Source: Acidobacteriaceae bacterium (GTDB lineage: Bacteria; Acidobacteriota; Terriglobia; Terriglobales; Acidobacteriaceae). From it: a DNA stretch of 56,384 nt. This document shows positions 27,179 through 37,295 of this stretch, in pieces. Below the pieces are notes generated by a model. The model was given only the letters and a program-made list of their open reading frames with translations. It did no database searches and was not told where the DNA came from. The stretch lies in the NCBI GenBank assembly GCA_030040425.1, contig JASHTS010000161.1, forward strand, positions 1 through 56,384. Reading direction: 5' to 3'. Positions within the stretch are counted from its first letter, which is position 1. Each line of letters opens with the position of its first letter. The translations under genes and the position numbers were made by a program.

Positions 27179-30100
27179 ATGAATTCGCGTCACCAGGACG
27201 AAAAAGGTCTGCCCACCCGCCGCGAAATTCTAAAACGTATGGCATTGGCGCCGGGAGTTTTCTATCCCGCCCATTTTCTGGGATGGCCGCACGGGCCCGG
27301 CTTTCCAAATCTGCTCGCCGACAGACCCCGGCACTTTCCTTTCTGGGACTTTCGCCTGACGCCCCGCTATCCCGTTAAGTCGCCGTTGACTGACATTCTG
27401 TCGCTGGTTGTTCCAGGCTCAGACGGCTACATCACGGAGAGATATTCCGAAGAAATCGAGTCGATTCTGAAAAGGTGGAGCGAGGCGCTGAAGGCATCGC
27501 CGGACAATCACTCGGTCCTGGTGGAGGCATTGGATCCATCGATCGAGGCGTCCACGTGGAAGGCCGCACGGGAATCCGAAGCGCGCGCCGCTTATGGGAT
27601 CCGAACCGTCCGACGGCAATTCGCCGCAGAGCTGGTCTCCGGCCGGGAGCAGTTTGCGGAAAATATACGCGCGTGGCTGGGAACGCCGGCGCGGATCGAG
27701 ACAGCATCTTTTGAAATTTATGGCATCGAGGAAATTGGCTCCAGCCCGCTTGCGGTGCGGGCGGAGATTCGCCATGACCTCGTCTGCAGCTTGAACGGTG
27801 AGCGAAAAGAGGAACGGGTTGGATCGTGGCGCACGGAATGGGTGAACCATGGCGGCGAAACGTGGAAGGCGCGCAAATGGGAGGCGGGGGAAGAATCGAT
27901 TGCGACGGTGAACACGCCGGCGTTTGTCGACGTGACCTCGCAGGCTCTGGGCGGAACGGAATCCTACCGCCCCCAGATGCTGCACGGCGCCGATTACTGG
28001 AGAACCATCCTGGATGGAGCCATCGGAACGGACGTCTACTGCAACAATGGCGTGGCCTGCGGCGACTTCGACAAGGATGGATTCGAAGACATTTATGTGT
28101 GTCAATCGGCCGGGTTGCCCAACCGCCTGTATCGCAACCGCGGAGACGGCACGTTTGAAGACGTGACCGAAACGGCGGGCGTGGGCGTGCTCGACAGCTC
28201 GGCATGCGCCCTCTTTGCCGATTTTCGGAATTGCGGGCTCCAGGATCTTTTGGTCGTCTGCGGAACCGGCCCGCTGCTCTTCGTGAATAGAGGCGATGGC
28301 ACATTTTCACTTGAGCGCAATGCGTTCAAGTTCGCGCACCCGCCCCAGGGAACGTTCACGCATGCCGCCCTCGCCGACTACGATGGCGACGGCCGCCTGG
28401 ACATCTACTTCTGCACCTACATGTATTATCTGGGGCTTGAACAGTATCACTACCCGATTCCCTACTACGATGCACGCAATGGTCCGCCGAACTGCCTTCT
28501 GCGCAACCAGGGCGACGGCACCTTTGTGGAGACCACGGAACATGCGGGGCTGAAGGTCAACAACGATCGCTACAGCTTTGCATGCGCATGGGGCGACTCC
28601 AACGGGAACGGTCTTCCCGATCTCTTCGTGGCCAACGATTTCGGCAGCTCGCAACTCTACCGCAACAACGGCGACGGGACGTTCACGGACGTCTCGAAAG
28701 ACGCGCACGTGGAGAGCGTGGGCGCGGGCATGAGTTGCTGCTGGGCGGACTACGATAACGACGGGCGCCAGGATGTTTACGTAGCCAGCATGTGGGAGGC
28801 TGCAGGCCAAAGGGTCGCAGAACAGGCGCAATTTCACCAGAAAGCGCCGGCCGGCATTCGCGGGAAGTATCAGCGCCACGCCCGCGGGAATGCGCTCTAT
28901 CGCAACCGCGGCGACGGCACGTTCGAGAACCGGGGCAGTGAAGCCGGAGTGGAGATGGGCCGCTGGTCGTGGTGCTCCGATTTCTGGGATATCGATGATG
29001 ACGGCTATGCAGATCTCTATGTGGCAAACGGATATCTTTCCGGGCCGGACCGCTACGACCTGGCAAGTTTTTTCTGGAGGCAGGTGGTGGCGAAGTCTCC
29101 GGAATCTTCGACCCCGGACCCGGCGTACGAGCGAGGATGGAATGCCATCAACGAGCTGGTGCGCTCCGATCACACATGGCACGGATTTGCCAGGAATGTG
29201 CTGTTCGTGAACAACCGCGATGGGACGTTCACCGAGGCATCGGGCCCGCTGGGATTGGATTTCATCGAGGACAGCCGCTGCTTCGCTCTCGCCGACATCG
29301 ATCACGACGGGCGTCTCGAAGTGATTCTCAAGAATCGCAATGCCCCTCAGGTGCGCATCCTGCACAACGCGATGCAGCAGGTTGGCAACTCGATTTCCAT
29401 TCGCTTGCTGGGCAGGAAGAGTAATCGCGACGGGATTGGCGCGGCGGTGACGGTGGAGGCGCAAGGCCTGCGCCAGACGAAATATATGCAGGCCGGATCG
29501 GGATTTCTGGCGCAGCACAGCAAGGAGCTGCACTTCGGACTGGGTAGCCGGCGGGCGGGCATTCGCGCCACGGTGCGATGGCCCAATGGGCAAACACAAT
29601 CGTTCGACGAGCTGCCGGTGAATCATCGCATCGTGCTCGAAGAGGATTCTGCAACGATCGATGCAAAGCCGTTTGCAGCACCGCTTGCTCTCTACGCGAG
29701 GGCAGGGCCGGCGCCGGTAGCCGAGCGCCTGCCGGATTCCGTGGCGACCTGGCTGATTGAGCCGCTCAAGGCGCCGGAATTTTCTTTGCCGGATGCGGAT
29801 GGAACCATGCGAACGCTGGCATCGTTCCAGGGAAGCAGCGCGCTCCTGAATTTCTGGTCGGTAAGTGTACCCGGCTCTCTCGACCAATTGAGGAGTTTGC
29901 GGCCGCTCGGGGGCGAGTCGCATGGCTCGGCAATCGTGCCGCTTGCGGTCAACCTGGACAACGGGGAGGAGGCTGCGGCGGCGCGGGTTTGGGCCACGAA
30001 GGAGCGGCTTCCTTTTCCGGTGCTCTTTGCCACGGAAGAAGTCGCCGGCATTTACAACATCACTTATCGCTATCTGTTCGATCGAAGGAGAGACCTGCCC

Positions 30101-31018
30101 ATACCGCTCTCGTTGCTGCTAGATGGTGAGGGTATGATCGTGCGGGCCTATCAGGGCGCGATAGCAGTCGATCGCATGTTGAGCGATCTGAAATCGATTC
30201 CGTCGAATGCGGGCGAACGCTTCAGAGCCGCGCTGCCATTTCCCGGCCAGCTTGTGCAGGACACATTCCAGCGCAACGACTTCACCTATGGAGTGGCGAT
30301 GTTCCAGCATGGCTATCTGGATCAGGCGGAGGCCGCATTTTTGCAGGCGATCGCCGCCAAGCCCGAAGACGCGGTTGCCTATTACAATCTCGGCACGTTG
30401 AAGCTTCATCAGAACGACCTCAAAGAGGCGAGCCGCTATCTTGAGGAGTCGGTGCGGCTCAATGCGAACTATCCCGAAGCCTGGAACAATCTGGGCATGG
30501 CGGCGGCGCAGCAGAACCTGACCGACGAAGCGATACGGGATTTTCAGAAATCGATCGCGCAAAGACCTGACTACGCGACCGCGCTGTTGAATCTGGGCAA
30601 TCTCTATCGCCGCCAGCAGGATTTCGCCAACGCACAAAAATGCATCGAGCAGGCGGTAGAGATTCAGCCTGACGATCCCGAGGCCAACTACAGCGCCGGA
30701 ATGCTCTACGCGCAGCAGAACGATTTCGAGCAAGCGCAACTCTATCTCGAGCGAGCCATCGAGCTGCGCCCGGATTATGCCGAGGCGCTGAATAACCTGG
30801 GCGTGCTGTTTGTGCACGGGCAGGAGTATTCCCAGGCCGAAGAGCAGTTCAAGGCAGGCATCCGCGTTGCGCCGAGTTTCGATCAACCTTATCTCAACCT
30901 GGCGCGGCTCTATATCCTCGAGAAGGAGCAGGACAAAGCCAAAGAAGTGCTTCTCGAGCTTTTGCGCGTGCAGCCGTCCGATGCCGCCGCCCGGCAAGCA
31001 TTGGAGATGCTACAATGA
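27179..31018 (+). CDS. Giant CRTAC1-like fusion: FG-GAP/VCBS propeller, ASPIC/UnbV, redoxin-like and TPR domains
   Basis: A 1279-residue exported protein. A twin-arginine-like signal (TRREILKRMALAPG) starts it. From about residue 296 come FG-GAP/VCBS repeats with calcium-type loops (DFDKDGFEDIYV, DYDGDGRLDIYF, DIDDDGYADLYV). An ASPIC/UnbV domain follows (about 734-815: GRKSNRDGIGAAV, HFGLGS). Then a thioredoxin/redoxin-like domain (about 860-1005), where WSVSVPGS stands in place of the active-site CxxC, so no redox cysteines remain. At least seven TPRs fill residues 1035-1275. Start ATG 27179 has a weak ribosome-binding site. The stop overlaps the next start by four bases. Function of CRTAC proteins in bacteria is unknown; an extracytoplasmic binding scaffold is likely. 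Confidence 0.88.
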   Translation: MNSRHQDEKGLPTRREILKRMALAPGVFYPAHFLGWPHGPGFPNLLADRPRHFPFWDFRLTPRYPVKSPLTDILSLVVPGSDGYITERYSEEIESILKRWSEALKASPDNHSVLVEALDPSIEASTWKAARESEARAAYGIRTVRRQFAAELVSGREQFAENIRAWLGTPARIETASFEIYGIEEIGSSPLAVRAEIRHDLVCSLNGERKEERVGSWRTEWVNHGGETWKARKWEAGEESIATVNTPAFVDVTSQALGGTESYRPQMLHGADYWRTILDGAIGTDVYCNNGVACGDFDKDGFEDIYVCQSAGLPNRLYRNRGDGTFEDVTETAGVGVLDSSACALFADFRNCGLQDLLVVCGTGPLLFVNRGDGTFSLERNAFKFAHPPQGTFTHAALADYDGDGRLDIYFCTYMYYLGLEQYHYPIPYYDARNGPPNCLLRNQGDGTFVETTEHAGLKVNNDRYSFACAWGDSNGNGLPDLFVANDFGSSQLYRNNGDGTFTDVSKDAHVESVGAGMSCCWADYDNDGRQDVYVASMWEAAGQRVAEQAQFHQKAPAGIRGKYQRHARGNALYRNRGDGTFENRGSEAGVEMGRWSWCSDFWDIDDDGYADLYVANGYLSGPDRYDLASFFWRQVVAKSPESSTPDPAYERGWNAINELVRSDHTWHGFARNVLFVNNRDGTFTEASGPLGLDFIEDSRCFALADIDHDGRLEVILKNRNAPQVRILHNAMQQVGNSISIRLLGRKSNRDGIGAAVTVEAQGLRQTKYMQAGSGFLAQHSKELHFGLGSRRAGIRATVRWPNGQTQSFDELPVNHRIVLEEDSATIDAKPFAAPLALYARAGPAPVAERLPDSVATWLIEPLKAPEFSLPDADGTMRTLASFQGSSALLNFWSVSVPGSLDQLRSLRPLGGESHGSAIVPLAVNLDNGEEAAAARVWATKERLPFPVLFATEEVAGIYNITYRYLFDRRRDLPIPLSLLLDGEGMIVRAYQGAIAVDRMLSDLKSIPSNAGERFRAALPFPGQLVQDTFQRNDFTYGVAMFQHGYLDQAEAAFLQAIAAKPEDAVAYYNLGTLKLHQNDLKEASRYLEESVRLNANYPEAWNNLGMAAAQQNLTDEAIRDFQKSIAQRPDYATALLNLGNLYRRQQDFANAQKCIEQAVEIQPDDPEANYSAGMLYAQQNDFEQAQLYLERAIELRPDYAEALNNLGVLFVHGQEYSQAEEQFKAGIRVAPSFDQPYLNLARLYILEKEQDKAKEVLLELLRVQPSDAAARQALEMLQ

Positions 31019-33597
31019 CCCCGCTCGTTGAAGCCGGCGAAAGCATCGCGTCAATGGAACTCCGTGTTCAAACAGGGTCAAGAGTAAAAGCCGTCCTGGA
31101 GTGCCGGAAAGCGATCCATATTTTCCCCGTCTTCGCATTCATCCTTTTCGTTCTGCTGGTTCCGAGCTGGGCCCGTTCTGCCCCGCAAAATTCCTCCGAA
31201 TCCTCTGTCGATTTCAAACAGGCCGAAGCGATGCTCGAGCAGAATCGCCTCGACGAAGCCCGAGCACTCACGATAAGAGGACTCGAGCAGGACGGTTCAA
31301 GCGTCACGGGTTACAACCTGCTGGGGATGATCCTGGCGCGCCAACAGGACTACACCAACGCCACCGCGGCATTCCAAAAAGCGCTGGCGATCGACCCGAA
31401 CGCCGTCAAGACCCACAACAACCTGGGCGACCTTTACGCGAGCGCGAAGAAATTTGACCTGGCAGAGAAAGAGTTCCGCACCGTGGTGCGGCTGGCGCCG
31501 CAGGACCGCAACGGGAACTATAACCTTGGCGTGGTTCTGATCGCGGAAGGATCGCCCGCCGCCGCGATTCCCTATCTCGAGCGGGTTCGGCCTGCCGATC
31601 TCCCTACAAAATTCAACCTGATCCACGCGCTGCTCGAGAGCAGGCGCATTGCGGAGGGACTCAAGCTGGCGAACGAGGTTGCCACCGAGGAGAAAGACAG
31701 CGTGGAGACGCATTATTCCCTCGGCGTGTTGATGGCCTCGGAAAAGCAATACAAGATGGCGCAGCTGGAGCTGGAACGCGCATCGGAACTGCGGCCGGGT
31801 ACCTTTGAGATTCTGTTCAACCTTGGTCAGGTGCTGCTGCTCGAAGGGAAATCTCCCGAGGCGGAATTGTCTTTGAGCCAGGCGCTCGACCTGCAGCCCG
31901 ATTCCGTCGAGACCCTTTATCTGCTTGCACAGTCGGAATCGAATCAGGCGCGCCCTCTCGATGCCCTGGATCATCTCATGCGCGCGCATAAGCTGGCGCC
32001 ACAGAATGTCGATGTCATCTTCATGATGGCCCAGGTGAGCATGTCTCAGAACTTCTTTGAGGATGCCATTCCGCTCCTCGAATCCGGCCTCGCGATCGAT
32101 CCCAAGCGGCCCGCGCTGATTGCCGCGCTGGGCGAAAGCTATTTCATGTCGGGCAAGACGGAGAAAGCCATCGAAGAATTCAATCAACTGGTGGAGATCG
32201 ATCATTCCGCCCGCTCTTATGCCTTTCTCGGCCTGTCGTATCGCAACCTGGGGCGTTTCGACGAGGCGAAGCAGAAGTTCCAACTTGGGCTCCAACTGGA
32301 TCCAAAAAACGCTCTTTGTCTCTACAACCTGGGATACATCGCAGAACGCCAGGGCGACACGGCGGACGCCGAGGCTTACTTTGAGAAGGCTCTCGGCGCC
32401 AATCCGAACTTCGGCGACGCGCTTCTGGAGATGGCCAATCTGCGCATGGCTGCGAAACGCTACGCCGATGCGGAGGTGTACCTGCGGCGCTTTGTGCGCG
32501 TGGGCTCCGATCCTGCAACCGGGTATTACAGGCTGGCACTGGCCGAGAGAAGCCTGCATGAAACGCAAGCGGCCGAACGGGATCTGAATACTTTCCAGAC
32601 GCTCTCGAAAAACGCCTCCAGCGGGCCTTATCCTTTCCAGCATCTCTTCGACTATCTCGATAACCGCGCGCAGCTTGCCGCGCCGGCGCGCGCGCAACTG
32701 GACCTTGCCGATTTGACTGAAGAGATCAAAAAGCACCCAGGGCAGCCCGAGGACTTATTCATGCTCGCCGAAGAGTACCTCAAGGCAGGCAGGATTGAGG
32801 ACGCCCGGGCGACAATCGCCCAACTCGATCAGCTGAGCTCCACCGACGGGCGCACGCTTGCGGGCGCAGGCGTGCTGCTGGCCCGCTATCGTCTCTACGA
32901 CGACGCCATCGAGCATTTCAAGGAAGCGCTCGAAGCCGAGCCGGACTCCGACGACGTGAAGTACGATCTGGCAGACGCATATTTTAAGAAGGGCAGCTAC
33001 TCTGACGCGCTGGCAACGGCCGAAACCGTCTCCGCAGAAGGCCGGAAGGATGACTCCTACCTTGCCTTGCTCGGCGACATCTACGCCCACCTGGGCAACG
33101 ATGCCCGAGCCTCCCAGATTTACCGCGATGCCATGGAGCGCGATCCCGACAACGATCAGGACTATCTTTCGCTGGCGCTGCTGGAGATGCGGGAAAACGA
33201 CGTGGCCAGCGCCCGGCAAATCCTGCTCAAGGGTCAGGCCCGCATTCCCGACTCGGGGAAGATCATCTGGGGGCTCGGCCTGGTGGCAGTTCTGGAAGGC
33301 AACATGCCGGAAGCGGCCAAGCAGTTCGAGCGCACCGTGGATCTGCTTCCCGAGTGGTCGGGCGGTTACTCCACGCTCGGCGTCTTTTACTTTGAGACGG
33401 GACAACTGACAAAAGCCAGAGGGGTACTGGCCCGATTCAAGGAGAGCAGTGTGAGCGGCGATCTGGGCGTCAGCCGGATTGAGCAGGTGCTGGACCAGGC
33501 GTCCACGTCATCGGCTGCCAATGAAAACCCCGTGGCCATCGCCAACAAGGCGCAGTTTCTTCAGCTCGCGCTGGCGCTCGCAGACAAGACGCTATGA
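31015..33597 (+). CDS. Large exported TPR-repeat protein
   Basis: An 860-residue protein. An N-terminal hydrophobic segment (about 36-54, ending ARSAP) acts as signal or anchor; everything after it is TPR, roughly twenty repeats, e.g. VKTHNNLGDLYASAKKFDLA. ATG 31015 overlaps the previous stop in ATGA; an internal ATG 13 codons later is also possible. Its own stop overlaps the start of the next CRTAC gene in the same way. The overlaps imply fixed-ratio synthesis with both CRTAC neighbours. A scaffold role for the propeller proteins is likely. Confidence 0.87.
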   Translation: MTPLVEAGESIASMELRVQTGSRVKAVLECRKAIHIFPVFAFILFVLLVPSWARSAPQNSSESSVDFKQAEAMLEQNRLDEARALTIRGLEQDGSSVTGYNLLGMILARQQDYTNATAAFQKALAIDPNAVKTHNNLGDLYASAKKFDLAEKEFRTVVRLAPQDRNGNYNLGVVLIAEGSPAAAIPYLERVRPADLPTKFNLIHALLESRRIAEGLKLANEVATEEKDSVETHYSLGVLMASEKQYKMAQLELERASELRPGTFEILFNLGQVLLLEGKSPEAELSLSQALDLQPDSVETLYLLAQSESNQARPLDALDHLMRAHKLAPQNVDVIFMMAQVSMSQNFFEDAIPLLESGLAIDPKRPALIAALGESYFMSGKTEKAIEEFNQLVEIDHSARSYAFLGLSYRNLGRFDEAKQKFQLGLQLDPKNALCLYNLGYIAERQGDTADAEAYFEKALGANPNFGDALLEMANLRMAAKRYADAEVYLRRFVRVGSDPATGYYRLALAERSLHETQAAERDLNTFQTLSKNASSGPYPFQHLFDYLDNRAQLAAPARAQLDLADLTEEIKKHPGQPEDLFMLAEEYLKAGRIEDARATIAQLDQLSSTDGRTLAGAGVLLARYRLYDDAIEHFKEALEAEPDSDDVKYDLADAYFKKGSYSDALATAETVSAEGRKDDSYLALLGDIYAHLGNDARASQIYRDAMERDPDNDQDYLSLALLEMRENDVASARQILLKGQARIPDSGKIIWGLGLVAVLEGNMPEAAKQFERTVDLLPEWSGGYSTLGVFYFETGQLTKARGVLARFKESSVSGDLGVSRIEQVLDQASTSSAANENPVAIANKAQFLQLALALADKTL

Positions 33598-35354
33598 AGG
33601 CGGGCGGGCGAGGAAGAGGCTTCTTCGTAATTGCTTGCTGCGCTTTCGGACTGGCCCTGTTCGCGGGCTTGGCGGGACTGATCACAAAGATGCTCCGCGC
33701 GCAGGCGGCGACGAAGGCCGAGCCGGTTCCGGCTCAATTCGTCGATATTCGCAAGGCTGCCGGAATCGATTTTGTTCAGGACTCCACCGAGTCCGACCAG
33801 AAGTATTATCTCGAGACCATGGGCACGGGCGTGGCGTGGCTGGATTACGATCAGGACGGCCTGATGGATCTTTACTTTGTGCAGTCGGCTGCCACCGATG
33901 CTTACAAGCCGATGCATCCGCTGCGCTCGGCGCTTTATCACAACAATGGGGATGGAACCTTTACCGACGTAACCGAAAAAGCCGGGGTGGGCGGGGAAGG
34001 ACACTACGGGCAAGGAGTTGCGGTGGGGGATTATGACAACGACGGATATCCCGATATGTACGTGACCGGATACGGCCGCGCGATTCTGTATCACAACAAC
34101 GGGAATGGGACGTTTACGGACGTGACCGCCAAGGCAGGTGTGGCCGACGAGGGACAATGGTCGACGAGCGCCGCGTGGGTCGATTTCGACAAGGATGGGT
34201 GGCTAGACCTTGTGGTGCTGAATTATCTCGACTGGAAGCCGGAGAACAACATTTATTGCGGAGAACGCGCACCGGGCTACAGGTCCTATTGCAGCCCCAA
34301 CGACTACAGGGGCGAGAGGATCAGGCTTTACCACAACAATCACGACGGCACGTTTACCGATGTGAGCGAGCAGTCGGGCGTGGGAAAACCCGAGGCCAAA
34401 GGGATGGGAGTTGTGACCGCGGATTTCACCGGCGACGGCTGGCCCGACATCGCCGTGGCCAACGATACCTGGCCCAACTTCTTTTTCAAGAATAATCACA
34501 ACGGCACGTTTTCCGACGAGTCTCTGATCTCCGGCATGGCGGCAAGCGAGGACGGGCGTTACGAAGCGGGAATGGGGATCGATGCCGCCGATGTGGATGG
34601 CGACGGCTTTCTGGACGTGTACATCACGCATCTGGATTTTGAGCTGAACCGCCTTTACCACAACAACGGGGATGGAACCTTTACCGACGTGACCTACAGC
34701 TCGGGCATCGGGAACTCAGCGATGTTGCTCAGCGGAGTGGCGGCCAAATTCATCGACTACGACAACGATGGCTGGCCGGACATTTTGCAAGTGAATGGGG
34801 CCATGGTGGACAACGTTGCTCTCTACCACAGCGAGGTGCAGTACAAGGAGCCGTTGCTGATGTTTCACAATCTTGGGCACGGGCATTTTGCGAAGGTGTC
34901 GGCATCGCTCGGCCCGGACTTCATGCGCCCGGTGGCCGGCCGGGGGCTGGCGACGGCGGACTTCTTCAACGACGGAAACGTCGGGTTCGCGGTCAACTGC
35001 CGCGGCGATTTCCCAGAGCTGATGCGCAATGAAGGAGGAAATGGCAACCACTGGCTGGAGGTGCTCCTGATCGGCACAAAGTCGAACCGCGATGGCATCG
35101 GATCGGTGCTGAAGCTCAGCGCGCCGGGGTTTGTTCGCGTTGCACAGGCCGAAGGTGGAACGAGTTACATGTCGGCGAGCGATCCTCGAATACACTTTGG
35201 CCTGGGGAACCACCCGAAGATCGACTCGCTGGTCATTACTTGGCCAAGCGGCCACGTAGACAAGCTGACCGATGTACCGATCGATCGGATTATCGCCGTA
35301 AAGGAGGGCGTTGGGATTGTTCCGCATTCGTTCCCCAAGGTTATACCGCGTTGA
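33594..35354 (+). CDS. CRTAC1-like FG-GAP/ASPIC protein, membrane-anchored or secreted
   Basis: A 586-residue protein with an N-terminal membrane segment (about 9-30) after a basic start, then FG-GAP/VCBS repeats with Asp-rich calcium loops (DYDQDGLMDLYF, DYDNDGYPDMYV, DVDGDGFLDVYI), each followed by a HNNGDGTFTDV strand. An ASPIC/UnbV domain closes it (GTKSNRDGIGSVL, HFGLGNHPK). The ATG overlaps the stop of the TPR gene by four bases. A 31-bp block of the repeat DNA recurs 720 bp apart with a single mismatch. Such propellers bind ligands or other proteins outside the cytoplasm; the exact role is unknown. Confidence 0.88.
   Translation: MKAGGRGRGFFVIACCAFGLALFAGLAGLITKMLRAQAATKAEPVPAQFVDIRKAAGIDFVQDSTESDQKYYLETMGTGVAWLDYDQDGLMDLYFVQSAATDAYKPMHPLRSALYHNNGDGTFTDVTEKAGVGGEGHYGQGVAVGDYDNDGYPDMYVTGYGRAILYHNNGNGTFTDVTAKAGVADEGQWSTSAAWVDFDKDGWLDLVVLNYLDWKPENNIYCGERAPGYRSYCSPNDYRGERIRLYHNNHDGTFTDVSEQSGVGKPEAKGMGVVTADFTGDGWPDIAVANDTWPNFFFKNNHNGTFSDESLISGMAASEDGRYEAGMGIDAADVDGDGFLDVYITHLDFELNRLYHNNGDGTFTDVTYSSGIGNSAMLLSGVAAKFIDYDNDGWPDILQVNGAMVDNVALYHSEVQYKEPLLMFHNLGHGHFAKVSASLGPDFMRPVAGRGLATADFFNDGNVGFAVNCRGDFPELMRNEGGNGNHWLEVLLIGTKSNRDGIGSVLKLSAPGFVRVAQAEGGTSYMSASDPRIHFGLGNHPKIDSLVITWPSGHVDKLTDVPIDRIIAVKEGVGIVPHSFPKVIPR
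33940..34690 (+). repeat. Nearly identical 31-bp direct repeats inside the CRTAC gene
   Basis: The stretches 33940-33970 and 34660-34690 differ at a single base and are spaced exactly 720 bp (240 codons). They encode the HNNGDGTFTD strand of two propeller blades. The DNA identity exceeds what protein conservation demands, so it may reflect recent blade duplication or gene conversion. Confidence 0.75.
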
Positions 35355-35435
35355 AGAGAGATCCGTCATTCACAGACATCGAGGCGCAGCACTGTTTCTT
35401 CACGTTCAATTTGAAATTTCATAAGGGATTGACTC

Positions 35436-37217
35436 ATGACTCTGCCACGCAGGCATTTTCTCGGCTCTTCAGCCTTCGTCCTCGGGAGCGTTCTTCTCGA
35501 CGCACTGGCGACTCCCCTCTGGAGATGGCGGCGGTCCCTGGTGGTGCAAGCGGCAACGGAGGATTCCGAAACTTCTCCGGTTCAATTTATCGATGTGGCC
35601 CAGGAGGCGGGCTTGCATACGCCGAACGTTTGGGGCGGCGTGGACCACAAGCGCTCGATTATTGAGACCAAAGGAAGCGGAGTCGCATTTTTCGACTACG
35701 ACAACGACGGGTGGCTCGATATCTATCTGACCAACGGGAGCAGGCTGGACGCCCATTGGGCGCCGGGACAGGCTCCGACGACGCATCTCTACAAGAACAA
35801 TCGGGACGGCACTTTCACCGATGTGACGGAGAAGTCGGGAATCGGACGATCCGGCTGGCAGACCGGTGTTTGCGTGGGCGACTACGACAACGACGGATGG
35901 GACGACCTGTTTTGCACCTTCTGGGGCCGAAACATCCTTTTCCATAACAACGGCGACGGGACGTTCTCCGATGCAACGCAGAAAGCCGGACTTTACCAGG
36001 AGAAAGGCCGTTGGGGAACGGGATGCACGTTTCTCGATTACGACCGGGATGGTCATCTGGATCTTTTCGTCTGCAACTTTGTGAAGCTCGATCCGGATAA
36101 TCCTCCGTCTCCCGACGACAAAACTTTCTGCCAGTGGAAGGGCATTCCGACCATGTGCGGCCCGCGCGGACTCCCCGGCGACACCGACATTCTGTACCAC
36201 AACAACGGCGACGGAACCTTTACCGACGTTTCGCAAAAGGCCGGCATTCTTCAAACCGGACCGCGCTATTCGATTACTTCGGTGGCTTACGATTTTGACA
36301 ATGACGGCTGGCCGGATATCTACGTTGCCGTGGATTCAGAGCCGAGCATCCTCTTCAAGAACAACCGCGACGGCACCTTCACCGACGTTGCGGTGATGGC
36401 CGGATGCGCTTATAACGACGATGGGCACGAACAGGCGGGCATGGGGATCGGCGTGGCCGATTACGATTGCGACGGCTGGCTCGACATCTTCAAAACCAAT
36501 TTTGCCGACGACACCTCCGACCTTTACCACAACAACGCAGATGGAACCTTCACCGACGTCTCTTCGAGCTCGGGGGTGGGCGTCAATACCAGCTACGTGG
36601 CGTGGGGCTGCGGATTTGTGGACTACGACAACGACGGATGGTCCGACATCATCCAGGTGAATGGGCATGTGTATCCCGAAGTGGATCACTACGACATCGG
36701 CGAACAGTTCAAGAATCCGCGGCTTGTGTATAAGAACCTGGGCAATGGCCATTTCAAGGACGTGTCGAAAGAAATGGGGCCGGGGATCACTGCCCGCTAC
36801 TCAAGCCGTGGAGCGGCATTTGGCGATTACGACAACGACGGCGGGATCGACGCACTGATTCTCAACATGAACGATTTGCCTTCCCTCCTGCATAACGTGG
36901 GCGGGAACAAGCAGAACTGGATCAAGATCAAGCTGCTGGGCACAAAGTGCAATCGGACTGCGATCGGCGCGCGCGTGCGCGTAGTCACCGGAAAACACTC
37001 CCAGATCGATGAGGTCCACAGCGGCGGCAGCGTGATGTCGCAAAGCGACCTGCGCCTGCATTTCGGAGTGGGGCGCGCGGAGACGGTCGATCTGATTGAA
37101 GTGAAATGGCCGACCACGCAGGCCATCGAGCGCTTCACTGGAGTGAAGGCAAATCAAATTGTCACCATTCGCGAGGGCAGCGGCATCATTTCCAATGCGG
37201 GCCGCGCCCGTGGTTGA
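35436..37217 (+). CDS. CRTAC1-like FG-GAP/ASPIC protein with Tat-like signal
   Basis: A 593-residue protein, paralogue of the preceding gene and 81 bp after it. The N-terminus PRRHFLGSSAFVLGSVLLDA resembles a twin-arginine signal. FG-GAP repeats run from about residue 70 to 480 (DYDNDGWLDIYL, DYDRDGHLDLFV, DYDCDGWLDIFK), with an ASPIC/UnbV domain at the end (GTKCNRTAIGARV, HFGVGRAETVD). AAGGG precedes ATG 35436. The gap before it allows a separate promoter, but cotranscription with the CRTAC/TPR run is likely. Function is unknown; an exported calcium-dependent binding protein is probable. Confidence 0.88.
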   Translation: MTLPRRHFLGSSAFVLGSVLLDALATPLWRWRRSLVVQAATEDSETSPVQFIDVAQEAGLHTPNVWGGVDHKRSIIETKGSGVAFFDYDNDGWLDIYLTNGSRLDAHWAPGQAPTTHLYKNNRDGTFTDVTEKSGIGRSGWQTGVCVGDYDNDGWDDLFCTFWGRNILFHNNGDGTFSDATQKAGLYQEKGRWGTGCTFLDYDRDGHLDLFVCNFVKLDPDNPPSPDDKTFCQWKGIPTMCGPRGLPGDTDILYHNNGDGTFTDVSQKAGILQTGPRYSITSVAYDFDNDGWPDIYVAVDSEPSILFKNNRDGTFTDVAVMAGCAYNDDGHEQAGMGIGVADYDCDGWLDIFKTNFADDTSDLYHNNADGTFTDVSSSSGVGVNTSYVAWGCGFVDYDNDGWSDIIQVNGHVYPEVDHYDIGEQFKNPRLVYKNLGNGHFKDVSKEMGPGITARYSSRGAAFGDYDNDGGIDALILNMNDLPSLLHNVGGNKQNWIKIKLLGTKCNRTAIGARVRVVTGKHSQIDEVHSGGSVMSQSDLRLHFGVGRAETVDLIEVKWPTTQAIERFTGVKANQIVTIREGSGIISNAGRARG

Positions 37218-37295
37218 TTGAGTTACTGATTGTGCGCTGCGGTCTTCCCGCGGCAACAGGATTAAGGTTTCTGCCTTGCACATTGAGAAGATGCT

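Noticed and set aside
28307..29923. Minus-strand open frame of 538 codons opposite the CRTAC fusion gene
   Set aside because: His/Arg/Ile-biased composition typical of reading FG-GAP repeats backwards; the plus strand has the real domains.
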